Assembly (NCBI GenBank): GCA_025963615.1
Contig: JAOQAL010000542.1
Coordinates: 1-5,006 of the forward strand
DNA from: Chitinophagaceae bacterium
GTDB lineage: Bacteria > Bacteroidota > Bacteroidia > Chitinophagales > Chitinophagaceae
Direction of reading: 5' to 3'
Length of the DNA: 5,006 bases
The number at the start of each line of letters is the position of its first letter. The first letter of the stretch is position 1. Below the pieces are notes generated by a model, which saw only the letters and a program-made list of their open reading frames with translations, did not search any database and was not told the DNA's origin. Of the stretch, positions 1-4,988 are shown piece after piece. Position numbers and translations under genes: made by a program.

Positions 1-184
1 TAAACCTGCGGATACTATAGGGCTCACCAAATGAGTTTTTATAAATACTATCAATTCTTAATTTTTCAGTGCCCACAAAATGACTAAACCTGAGTTCAAC
101 GCTTCCTTTATGCTGAGTTTGCACTGAAGGATTATTCAGGTTAAGTAACGAGATTAATATCGTGAAGAGCCGGCCAAACATCAT
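1..184 (-). CDS. MbnP-like secreted protein, N-terminal fragment
   Basis: About 61 codons are readable from ATG at 184; the gene runs off the left edge. The start is a double ATG (184 or 181), with an in-frame TAA upstream and no better start between. Residues 1-19 form a short signal peptide: MMFGR, then the hydrophobic run LFTILISLLNL. The mature part begins with GSVELRFSHFVGTEKLRID, then SIYKNSFGEPYSIRRF. This is the usual opening of the MbnP family: a beta strand ending in F..xVG, a Y.N..G..Y turn and a strand that normally continues as KYYISNI. Family members are periplasmic or secreted and are linked to copper/methanobactin handling where studied; in Bacteroidota the ligand is largely unknown. 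There is no lipobox cysteine in the visible part. It lies on the same strand as arfB, 93 bases downstream of it. I infer the family from the N-terminus only; the diagnostic C-terminal part is missing. Confidence 0.68.
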   Translation of the reverse strand, partial: MMFGRLFTILISLLNLNNPSVQTQHKGSVELRFSHFVGTEKLRIDSIYKNSFGEPYSIRRF

Positions 185-277
185 TATGAATATAAATACA
201 TGCGTATCGTAAAATACGTATAATAATTGGGTAAATTAAATGGTTTTACGCCGCTTGATCAATAGTGGCTGTCTGAT

Positions 278-685
278 TTAAAACTCACCGGGTCTTAATT
301 TTCTTCTATCCAATTTGGTATCTGATTGTTTCTTTTTCCATTCCAATCTTTTTTCTTTGGATTGTCTGGATGGGTTGGTGGCAATGCGGGGTTTTTTCTT
401 TTTGAGCGAATTTATGATTAACTCATTCATTTTTTCAATTACCTCGTTTTTATTCGCCAGCTGGGTACGGTGCGTTTGCGATTTTACCTGTAAAAGACCC
501 TCCTTGCTTATTCTGTTGGAAAGCTTTTGTTTTACCATCTCTTTTTGATCCTGGTTAAGCAAGGCCGAAGAGTCTATATCAAATGAGCCGATCACGGCTG
601 TTTCCACCTTATTTACATGCTGGCCACCTTTACCGCCGCTTCGGGTAGTCTGAAATTTTATTTCAGAAGAATAGTCAGTAATCAC
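278..685 (-). CDS. arfB: Peptidyl-tRNA hydrolase ArfB (YaeJ), ribosome rescue factor
   Basis: The protein has 135 residues, close to the roughly 140 usual for ArfB. It hydrolyses peptidyl-tRNA on ribosomes stalled without a stop codon. The RF-1-type catalytic domain fills residues 1 to about 95, with the GGQ motif at 20-22 inside RSGGKGGQHVNKVET. Residues 95-135 are a Lys/Arg-rich tail (KKKKPR, KRLEWKKK, DRRKLRPG), the segment that in ArfB enters the empty mRNA channel. The short length and lack of a codon-recognition domain separate it from RF1/RF2. The first codon is GTG at 685: an in-frame TAA sits two codons upstream and no ATG is available, so the start is GTG or a rarer codon. A heptamer repeat begins one base upstream, and no Shine-Dalgarno is seen. 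It is transcribed divergently from dtd. Confidence 0.94.
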   Translation of the reverse strand: MITDYSSEIKFQTTRSGGKGGQHVNKVETAVIGSFDIDSSALLNQDQKEMVKQKLSNRISKEGLLQVKSQTHRTQLANKNEVIEKMNELIINSLKKKKPRIATNPSRQSKEKRLEWKKKQSDTKLDRRKLRPGEF

Positions 686-686
686 T

Positions 687-710
687 GTTTATAGTTTATG
701 GTTTATTGTT
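687..710 (+). repeat. Left arm of inverted heptamer repeat (GTTTATN x3)
   Basis: Three consecutive seven-base units, GTTTATA, GTTTATG and GTTTATT, followed by GTT. The array starts one base from the arfB start codon. It is an imperfect inverted copy, 20 of 24 positions by hand alignment, of 794-817 next to dtd. The two arms are separated by 83 bases. The arms could pair in RNA, or serve as paired protein-binding sites; neither is shown. Confidence 0.75.
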
Positions 711-783
711 GTCCTTTCGTCAGGGTTTCCCGCCTGTTACTATCATTTCGAAACAGTACATTTTCAAAATAATAAGCTATTTT

Positions 784-812
784 CAAATTTAAGAACCATA
801 AGTCATAAACAA
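784..812 (-). promoter_or_regulatory. Candidate Bacteroidota promoter for arfB
   Basis: On the minus strand, TTG (812-810) is followed after 18 bases by TAAATTTG (791-784). This exactly fits the Bacteroidota -7 element TAnnTTTG with a -33 TTG at normal spacing. The predicted transcript would begin near 777-780, giving a leader of about 90 bases before the GTG start. The -33 element lies inside the right heptamer arm. No equally good promoter was found for dtd; TACATTTT at 757-764 is a one-mismatch candidate. Confidence 0.42.
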
Positions 813-817
813 TAAAC
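794..817 (-). repeat. Right arm of inverted heptamer repeat
   Basis: Units AACCATA, AGTCATA, AACAATA and AAC on the plus strand read GTTTATT, GTTTATG, ACTTATG, GTT on the minus strand. It matches the left arm (687-710) at 20 of 24 positions in inverted orientation and ends 6 bases before the dtd ATG. The two arms thus bracket the arfB-dtd divergent spacer almost symmetrically. Confidence 0.75.
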
Positions 818-823
818 TTTACC

Positions 824-1276
824 ATGCGGGCAGTAATACAACGGGTGGCTCAGGCCAGCGTAACTATTGACGGAAAAATTCATTCAGAAATCGGGAAGGG
901 ATTGCTGGTTTTAATCGGTATCGAGGACGCCGATACGGTGGCCGATATCGAATGGCTTAGTGGTAAAATTGTTAATCTCCGCATATTTGATGATGAAAAG
1001 GGCGTCATGAATATTTCTGTTAAAGAAATGAACGGAGACATTTTGCTGGTAAGCCAGTTCACCCTACAGGCCTCCACCAAAAAAGGGAACCGGCCTTCCT
1101 ATATAAAAGCCAGCAAGCCCGGCTTTGCTATACCAGTATATGAAAAAATGATCAGCGGGCTATCAACGGATCTCGGAAAACCAGTATTGACTGGGGAATT
1201 TGGTGCTGATATGAAAGTGGAACTGCTCAACGACGGACCGGTAACCATTATCATTGACACAAAGAATAAGGAGTAG
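824..1276 (+). CDS. dtd: D-aminoacyl-tRNA deacylase Dtd
   Basis: This 150-residue protein has the normal full length of bacterial Dtd. It acts in the cytoplasm as a homodimer, hydrolysing D-amino acids, and glycine mischarged on tRNA-Ala, from tRNA. It begins with the standard MRAVIQRVAQASVTIDG. Both signature motifs are intact: SQFTL at residues 77-81, and NDGPVT at 136-141 carrying the Gly-cisPro pair (138-139) that screens substrate chirality. The block KKGNRPSYIKASKPG at 86-100 is also typical. The ATG at 824 is supported because the family N-terminus starts exactly there. No Shine-Dalgarno is seen; the A-rich repeat arm lies 6 bases upstream. It is divergent from arfB and convergent with the gene at 1315-1686. 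No truncation or missing catalytic residue was noticed. Confidence 0.97.
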   Translation: MRAVIQRVAQASVTIDGKIHSEIGKGLLVLIGIEDADTVADIEWLSGKIVNLRIFDDEKGVMNISVKEMNGDILLVSQFTLQASTKKGNRPSYIKASKPGFAIPVYEKMISGLSTDLGKPVLTGEFGADMKVELLNDGPVTIIIDTKNKE

Positions 1277-1280
1277 GTCT

Positions 1281-1314
1281 TACTGCCGCCAGCTGCCAAT
1301 CACTCCAGACTGCC
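1281..1314. repeat. Degenerate CTGCC-rich spacer repeat
   Basis: Between the convergent stop codons of dtd and the next gene, CTGCC recurs at 1283, 1293 and 1310, with a partial CTCC at 1303, giving spacings of 10, 10 and 7 bases. It is a weak, GC-richer array with no clear hairpin or T-tract, so I do not call it a terminator. It may be a remnant intergenic repeat or chance. Confidence 0.25.
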
Positions 1315-1686
1315 TCATTGAACACCTATCTTTTCTGTATACCGCTTTCCATCTTTTAGTTCCAGCATGATATAAAAGAACCGTTCACCGATCGTAATAT
1401 TGAAACTGTAAGAAGATGAGTTCAGGCCATTTTCTTCAACTATACGGTGACCGGTACCCGTCCATACCATTATTTTACTGATGTCTTTTTTGCATTGAAC
1501 GGTAATATGCTTGCCGGCGGTAAGAACCCGAAACGGTCTGGCTGACGGCTTTTCAGCAAAGGTTGTTTTAGCATTGATAACAGAGTCTGCCTGGGCAGAA
1601 CCGATACTCGCAATAAAAAGAACCACTGCGGCTGCAAATAGCTTTAAGGAGGATGCTTTGATCACAGAACAAAAATTCGGATTCAT
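1315..1686 (-). CDS. Small secreted protein resembling a lone T9SS-type sorting domain
   Basis: A 123-residue protein. Residues 1-33 form a clear Sec signal peptide: N-region up to K15, hydrophobic stretch LFAAAVVLFIASIGSAQA, likely cleavage after AQA at 33. The mature chain is about 90 residues. From residue 51 it reads as a small beta-sandwich: FRVLTAGKHITVQC, then DISKIMVWTGTGHRIVEE, then YIMLELKDGKRYTEKIGVQ to the C-terminus. That order of strands, with V/I-x-V-x-x-x-x-G-x-R-V in the middle and G-K-x-Y-T-x-K-I at the end, resembles the type A C-terminal sorting domain used by the Bacteroidota type IX secretion system, here with no passenger domain. This is pattern resemblance only; an unrelated small Ig-like secreted protein is equally possible. 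The ATG at 1686 is the only start, with an in-frame TAA four codons upstream. It is divergent from the MazG-like gene. Confidence 0.72.
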   Translation of the reverse strand: MNPNFCSVIKASSLKLFAAAVVLFIASIGSAQADSVINAKTTFAEKPSARPFRVLTAGKHITVQCKKDISKIMVWTGTGHRIVEENGLNSSSYSFNITIGERFFYIMLELKDGKRYTEKIGVQ

Positions 1687-1789
1687 AAAATTGGTTTACG
1701 CAGTCTTCAAGGGGCAGGAGGTACAGGAACAGGAAGCCTAGAACGGCAACAATCGTGCTATATTGCAAAAAGTTTCAAAATTTTTTGTT

Positions 1790-2113
1790 ATGACTATCAA
1801 AGAAGCCCAGCAACAGGTAGATCAATGGATAAAAACCACTGGTATCCGCTATTTCAGCGAACTAACGAACATGGCTATACTAGCAGAGGAAACCGGGGAA
1901 CTGGCCCGAATCATGGCCCGTACTTATGGTGACCAGAGTTTCAAAGAAAGCGATAAGGACCGGAACCTGGCCGATGAAATGGCGGATGTGCTCTGGGTAT
2001 TAATTTGCCTGGCTAATCAAACAGGGGTCGACCTGACTGATGCCCTGCAGAAGAATTTTGAAAAGAAAAACATCCGGGATGCTGACCGCCATAAGCAAAA
2101 TCCAAAACTGTAA
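1790..2113 (+). CDS. MazG-like nucleotide pyrophosphohydrolase
   Basis: A 107-residue single-domain protein of the all-alpha NTP pyrophosphatase superfamily. Such enzymes split (d)NTPs to NMP and pyrophosphate, usually as house-cleaning of non-canonical nucleotides, with Mg2+ held by acidic helices. The metal-binding signature is intact: EExxE at residues 33, 34 and 37 (LAEETGELAR), and ExxD at 63-66 (ADEMADVLWVL). The N-terminus MTIKEAQQQVDQWI and the segment RYFSELTNMAIL are characteristic of the short Bacteroidota/Firmicutes MazG-like family. The start is ATG at 1790; the frame is open back to a TTG at 1763, but the extra nine residues are not typical and the ATG gives the family N-terminus. 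Upstream is AT-rich without a Shine-Dalgarno. The substrate cannot be read from the sequence. It stands 92 bases ahead of the BrkB-like gene, so co-transcription is possible. Confidence 0.92.
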   Translation: MTIKEAQQQVDQWIKTTGIRYFSELTNMAILAEETGELARIMARTYGDQSFKESDKDRNLADEMADVLWVLICLANQTGVDLTDALQKNFEKKNIRDADRHKQNPKL

Positions 2114-2127
2114 ATGATTTTCTTTTA

Positions 2128-2145
2128 GCGGGAAATCCGCCTTTT
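2128..2145 (+). terminator. Weak candidate terminator hairpin after the MazG-like gene
   Basis: GCGGG (2128-2132) pairs with TCCGC (2136-2140) across an AAA loop. That gives four GC pairs plus one G-T pair, followed by CTTTT. It lies 15 bases after the stop codon of the MazG-like gene. The stem is short and the T-tract is only four bases, so termination would be partial at best. Confidence 0.3.
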
Positions 2146-2205
2146 GAATAGGGAATGCTATAGTCTGGCATTGTCTGTGATTAACTGTAAATAACACGAA
2201 AGAGT

Positions 2206-3159
2206 ATGTTTTTTAAAAATGTATGGATAATAACGGCACAGACCTTTACGGATTTTTTCAATCACCGGATTCTCAAGCTGAGTGCGGCGCTCGCTTATTA
2301 TACCATTTTTTCGCTGCCGGGACTCATTATTATCATTATTTGGGTCAGTGACATTTTTTATGGCCGCGACGCCATTGAAGGCACGGTTTACCACCAGATC
2401 GAAGGATTTGTGGGCAAGGATGCTGCAATCCAGATACAGGAAACGATTCGCAATGCTACCCTCTCGTCTGACAGTGGTTTTGCGACCATGGTAGGTTTGG
2501 CAACATTGATCCTGGGAGCCACCAGTGTTTTCGGCGAAATCCAGGATTCGATTAATTTAATCTGGCGGCTGAAAGCAAAGCCAAAAAAAGGTCGCGGTTG
2601 GCTAAAACTAATCATCAACCGGCTGCTCTCTTTTTCCATGATTGTTACACTGGGTTTTTTATTACTCGTCTCGCTTATGATTAGCGGACTGATGGATGCA
2701 TTTATCAATCGTTTCACCCATTCCTTTCCGGAAACAGAGGTCATCCTTCTTTATATTTTCAACCTGGTACTGACATTCCTGATCACATCGTTTCTGTTTG
2801 CTATTATCTTCAAAGTGTTGCCGGATGCCCGCATTAAATGGAAACATATCCGTATTGGCGCCATCACAACAGCATTACTTTTTATGGGAGGCAAATTTTT
2901 AATCGGTTATTACCTGGGCCATAGTAAAATGTCATCGGCCTATGGAGCAGCGGGCTCCATCATCGTTATATTATTGTGGGTGTATTATTCATCGATCATT
3001 TTATATTTTGGTGCCGCATTCACCCGGGTATATGCTATACATAAAGGGTCGCATATTTATCCCAATAATTACGCCGTATGGATTGAACAGGTAGAAGTAG
3101 AATCGAAGCAATCCTTACAGGTGCAACCGGCGTCGGAAACTTTAAAAAAAGAAGAATAG
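2206..3159 (+). CDS. YihY/BrkB family inner-membrane protein
   Basis: A 317-residue polytopic membrane protein of the YihY/virulence-factor BrkB family (sometimes misnamed RNase BN). Its molecular function is unsettled; transport or envelope roles are proposed. Six likely membrane helices lie near residues 28-50, 92-112, 136-160, 178-203, 214-238 and 247-274. Family hallmarks are present in order: SAALAYYTIFSLPGLI (26-41), VFGEIQDSINLIW (108-120), LPDARIKWKHIRIGA (205-219) and YGAAGSIIVILLWVYYSS (246-263). A charged, likely cytoplasmic tail of about 40 residues follows and ends in KKEE. The usual GAEFT segment after the last helix reads GAAFT here (269-273). The start is ATG 2206, with a weak purine run GAAAGAG just upstream. 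Length is normal for the family. Confidence 0.93.
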   Translation: MFFKNVWIITAQTFTDFFNHRILKLSAALAYYTIFSLPGLIIIIIWVSDIFYGRDAIEGTVYHQIEGFVGKDAAIQIQETIRNATLSSDSGFATMVGLATLILGATSVFGEIQDSINLIWRLKAKPKKGRGWLKLIINRLLSFSMIVTLGFLLLVSLMISGLMDAFINRFTHSFPETEVILLYIFNLVLTFLITSFLFAIIFKVLPDARIKWKHIRIGAITTALLFMGGKFLIGYYLGHSKMSSAYGAAGSIIVILLWVYYSSIILYFGAAFTRVYAIHKGSHIYPNNYAVWIEQVEVESKQSLQVQPASETLKKEE

Positions 3160-3267
3160 ATGCACAGCCAGCTTCAGGACTATTATGAAACTTTAATGTG
3201 TCACATCCTTCTAAGCCTATATCGCGGCGTGGGTATGCGGGATTCTTATCACTATTCAGCTTTTGCA

Positions 3268-3275
3268 TATTTTTG
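3268..3275 (+). promoter_or_regulatory. Candidate -7 promoter element for the nucleotidyltransferase pair
   Basis: TATTTTTG exactly matches the Bacteroidota -7 consensus TAnnTTTG. It is placed to give a leader of about 30-35 bases before the ATG at 3315. I found no convincing TTG at the -33 position, and the region is AT-rich, so a chance match is possible. The remainder of the 155-base spacer (3160-3314) shows no RNA gene or repeat. Confidence 0.4.
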
Positions 3276-3314
3276 AAATTATTTTATTAATTATTCCGAT
3301 TCCGGGCTGTCATC

Positions 3315-3845
3315 ATGTTTGATTTTCTAAAAGTACTCATAGATTTTTTTGAACAAAATAGTGTTCCCTACATGCTATTCGGAAGTATGGCGATGAGTAC
3401 ATACACTTTACCCAGGTTTACCAGGGATTTTGACTTTATTGTTCATTTAAAGCCTGAAGACGCTTCACTTTTGGCAACCGCCTTTAATGAAGGATATTAT
3501 TGTAATGAGGATTCCATAAGAGAGGCCATAAGGAATAAGTCAATGTTTAATATAATTGACCATAAAAGTAATTACAAGGCAGATTTTGTAATACTTAAGA
3601 ATGAACCCTACCGTAAAATGGAATTTGAAAGAAGGCAACAAATTAATTTTCTTGGCCTGAAAGTTTATATTGTTGCGCCCGAAGATTTGTTGCTATCTAA
3701 ACTGATATGGATACAGGAATTACAAAGCTCGTTGCAAATGGAAGATATTAAATTGTTGCAGGAAGTCAAAGGTCTGGACCTTCATTATATCCGTCAATGG
3801 ATTGATACGCTTAAATTAAATACCTTTGACCTCATAAATAAATGA
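3315..3845 (+). CDS. MNT-fold nucleotidyltransferase (AbiEii/DUF6036-like)
   Basis: A 176-residue protein with the minimal nucleotidyltransferase signature: glycine-serine at 23-24 (LFGSMAMSTY), then the catalytic pair D38-x-D40 in RFTRDFDFIVHL, and a third acidic residue at D90 in KADFVIL. The C-terminal part has PEDLLLSKLIW (122-132), then a helical segment with EDIKLLQ and LDLHYIRQWIDTL, as in AbiEii-like or DUF6036-like proteins. Relatives include toxins of type IV or MNT-type toxin-antitoxin pairs and phage-defence proteins that add nucleotides to tRNA or protein targets; the target here is unknown. GC is about 35% by hand count over 3361-3840, well below single-row samples of dtd and glyS (about 50%), and arginine is mostly AGA/AGG. 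This suggests horizontal acquisition. It overlaps the next gene by ATGA. The catalytic residues look intact, so it is probably active. Confidence 0.85.
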   Translation: MFDFLKVLIDFFEQNSVPYMLFGSMAMSTYTLPRFTRDFDFIVHLKPEDASLLATAFNEGYYCNEDSIREAIRNKSMFNIIDHKSNYKADFVILKNEPYRKMEFERRQQINFLGLKVYIVAPEDLLLSKLIWIQELQSSLQMEDIKLLQEVKGLDLHYIRQWIDTLKLNTFDLINK

Positions 3846-4051
3846 CTGATACGCCAGAACATATCAGGGACCTTCAATTAAAATTATGGCTTTCAAAAAC
3901 GCCGGGAGAAAGGCTGTACCAGTTTATTACGGATAACGATGCCATGTACAAAGCACTCCGGGAATACAAAATCAAAAACGAGCTACCCCTTGGTGATCTT
4001 GACCCTGTTGCGGAATATTTGAAAAGAGAGAAAAATAGTTCAGGTAGCTGA
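3842..4051 (+). CDS. 69-residue protein coupled to the nucleotidyltransferase
   Basis: Not assigned to a named family. It is a highly charged, soluble, probably helical 69-residue protein with no signal peptide or membrane segment. It has a conserved-looking core, LQLKLWLSKTPGERLYQFI, followed by TDNDAMYKALREYKIKNELP and a polar tail ending SSGS. Its ATG overlaps the stop of the nucleotidyltransferase gene (ATGA at 3842-3845) and there is no separate Shine-Dalgarno, so translation is likely coupled. I recall similar short proteins beside such nucleotidyltransferases, but could not check this. By analogy with MNT toxin pairs it may be an antitoxin, target adaptor or regulator; this is inference from position only. 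It is too short for a HEPN domain and shows no helix-turn-helix that I can recognise. GC is about 42% by hand count over 3841-4020. Confidence 0.75.
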   Translation: MTDTPEHIRDLQLKLWLSKTPGERLYQFITDNDAMYKALREYKIKNELPLGDLDPVAEYLKREKNSSGS

Positions 4052-4053
4052 AC
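4038..4053 (+). terminator. Perfect hairpin spanning the stop codon of the small gene
   Basis: GTTCAG (4038-4043) pairs perfectly with CTGAAC (4048-4053) around the tetraloop GTAG. The TGA stop (4049-4051) lies in the right stem. It is followed by CCGGTTTATTT, which is not a clean T-tract, so the hairpin may be a weak terminator, a 3' stabilising element, or chance. It separates the two-gene cassette from glyS. Confidence 0.33.
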
Positions 4054-4099
4054 CCGGTTTATTTCCCAATCTCCATATAATCATGTAAATCTTAGTTCT

Positions 4100-4107
4100 T
4101 ACTTTTG
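4100..4107 (+). promoter_or_regulatory. Candidate -7 promoter element for glyS
   Basis: TACTTTTG exactly fits TAnnTTTG and ends 6 bases before the glyS ATG (4114). If it is used, the transcript would start at or within a few bases of the start codon, giving a leaderless or near-leaderless mRNA. There is no Shine-Dalgarno in GCGCACT before the ATG, which agrees with this. A -33 TTG is not evident. Confidence 0.45.
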
Positions 4108-4113
4108 CGCACT

Positions 4114-4988
4114 ATGGCAAACGATCAGAACAAATTCCAGGCAATTATTTCTCATTGTAAAGAGTACGGCTTTGTCTTTCCTTCCAGCGAGATATATGAC
4201 GGCCTGCAGGCTGTATATGACTATGGCCAGTGGGGGAGCGAATTAAAGAAAAATATCAAAGACTACTGGTGGAAGAGCATGACCCAACTGAATGAGAACA
4301 TAGTGGGCATTGATGCGGCTATTTTCATGCATCCTACCACCTGGAAGGCGAGTGGCCATGTGGATAATTTCAACGACCCGATGATTGATAACAAAGACAG
4401 CAGGAAACGTTACCGGGTTGATCACCTGATAGAAGCTTTTAGCGATGAGTTGAGGGCTGCAGGCCAGGATGAAAAAGCAGACGCCGTGCTTGGGGAAATG
4501 GATAAGTTGATAGCCGCAGATGACTTTGCGGGCTTAAAAAAACTGATTGAAGATAATAAAATAAAATGCGCTGTCAGTGGTACGTCCAACTGGACAGATA
4601 TCCGGCAATTCAACCTGATGTTTGCAACTGAGTTTGGGTCTACCGCTTCATCGGATGATGCTGATAATAAGGTGTACCTCCGTCCTGAAACAGCACAGGG
4701 TATTTTCGTAAACTTCCTCAATGTGCAAAAAACCGGAAGGATGAAAGTTCCTTTTGGAATTGCACAGATTGGTAAAGCATTCCGCAATGAAATAGTTGCC
4801 AGGCAGTTCATCTTCCGCATGCGGGAGTTTGAACAAATGGAAATGCAATTCTTTGTTCGCCCCGGTACGGAAGGCGAGTGGTATAAATATTGGAAAGAAG
4901 AAAGATTGAAATGGCATCTAAGCTTCGGATTTCCCCGGGAGAAGTACCGCTATCATGACCATGTGAAACTGGCACACTATGCCAAAGA
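4114..4988 (+). CDS. glyS: Glycyl-tRNA synthetase, alpha2 class II type, 5' part
   Basis: About 291 complete codons of an enzyme that normally has roughly 490-520 residues; the 3' part is lost at the contig end. It attaches glycine to tRNA-Gly in the cytoplasm as a homodimer. The N-terminus carries HCKEYGFVFPSSEIYDGL and YDYGQWGSELKKNIKDYWW (residues 14-54), then MHPTTWKASGHVDNFNDPM (72-90), typical of the single-chain GlyRS rather than the tetrameric alpha/beta bacterial form. An insertion rich in D/E/K follows (105-150). Class II catalytic elements are RPETAQGIF at 190-198 and motif 2, FRNEI at 223-227 with FRMREFEQMEM at 234-244. Motif 3 is not reached. The frame continues to 5006, but bases 4989-5006 are sequencing adapter, so residues after K291 are not real or not certain. 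The ATG at 4114 gives the usual family N-terminus. Confidence 0.97.

Noticed and set aside
1..40. Possible adapter sequence at the left end
   Set aside because: The first bases translate smoothly as part of the MbnP-like protein and match no adapter I know.
200..220. Small palindromic sequence around CGTATCGTAAAATACG between arfB and the MbnP-like gene
   Set aside because: The stem is only about 4 bp and AT-rich with no T-tract, so it cannot be told from chance.
315..548. Plus-strand open frame opposite arfB
   Set aside because: It is the antisense of the lysine-rich ArfB sequence, giving a phenylalanine/serine-rich, unrecognisable protein.
1763..1789. N-terminal extension of the MazG-like protein from a TTG start
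   Set aside because: The nine extra residues are not family-like, and ATG 1790 gives the typical N-terminus MTIKEAQ.
2388..2744. Minus-strand open frame opposite the BrkB-like gene
   Set aside because: It is a shadow of a well-supported membrane protein and has no recognisable motif.
3160..3314. 155-base spacer examined for a tRNA, small RNA or gene remnant
   Set aside because: No cloverleaf, no sustained reading frame and no repeat; only the -7 promoter element at 3268 stands out.
4422..4820. Minus-strand open frame of 132 residues opposite glyS
   Set aside because: It lies wholly inside the conserved GlyRS coding sequence; the serine/leucine-rich translation is typical of antisense frames.
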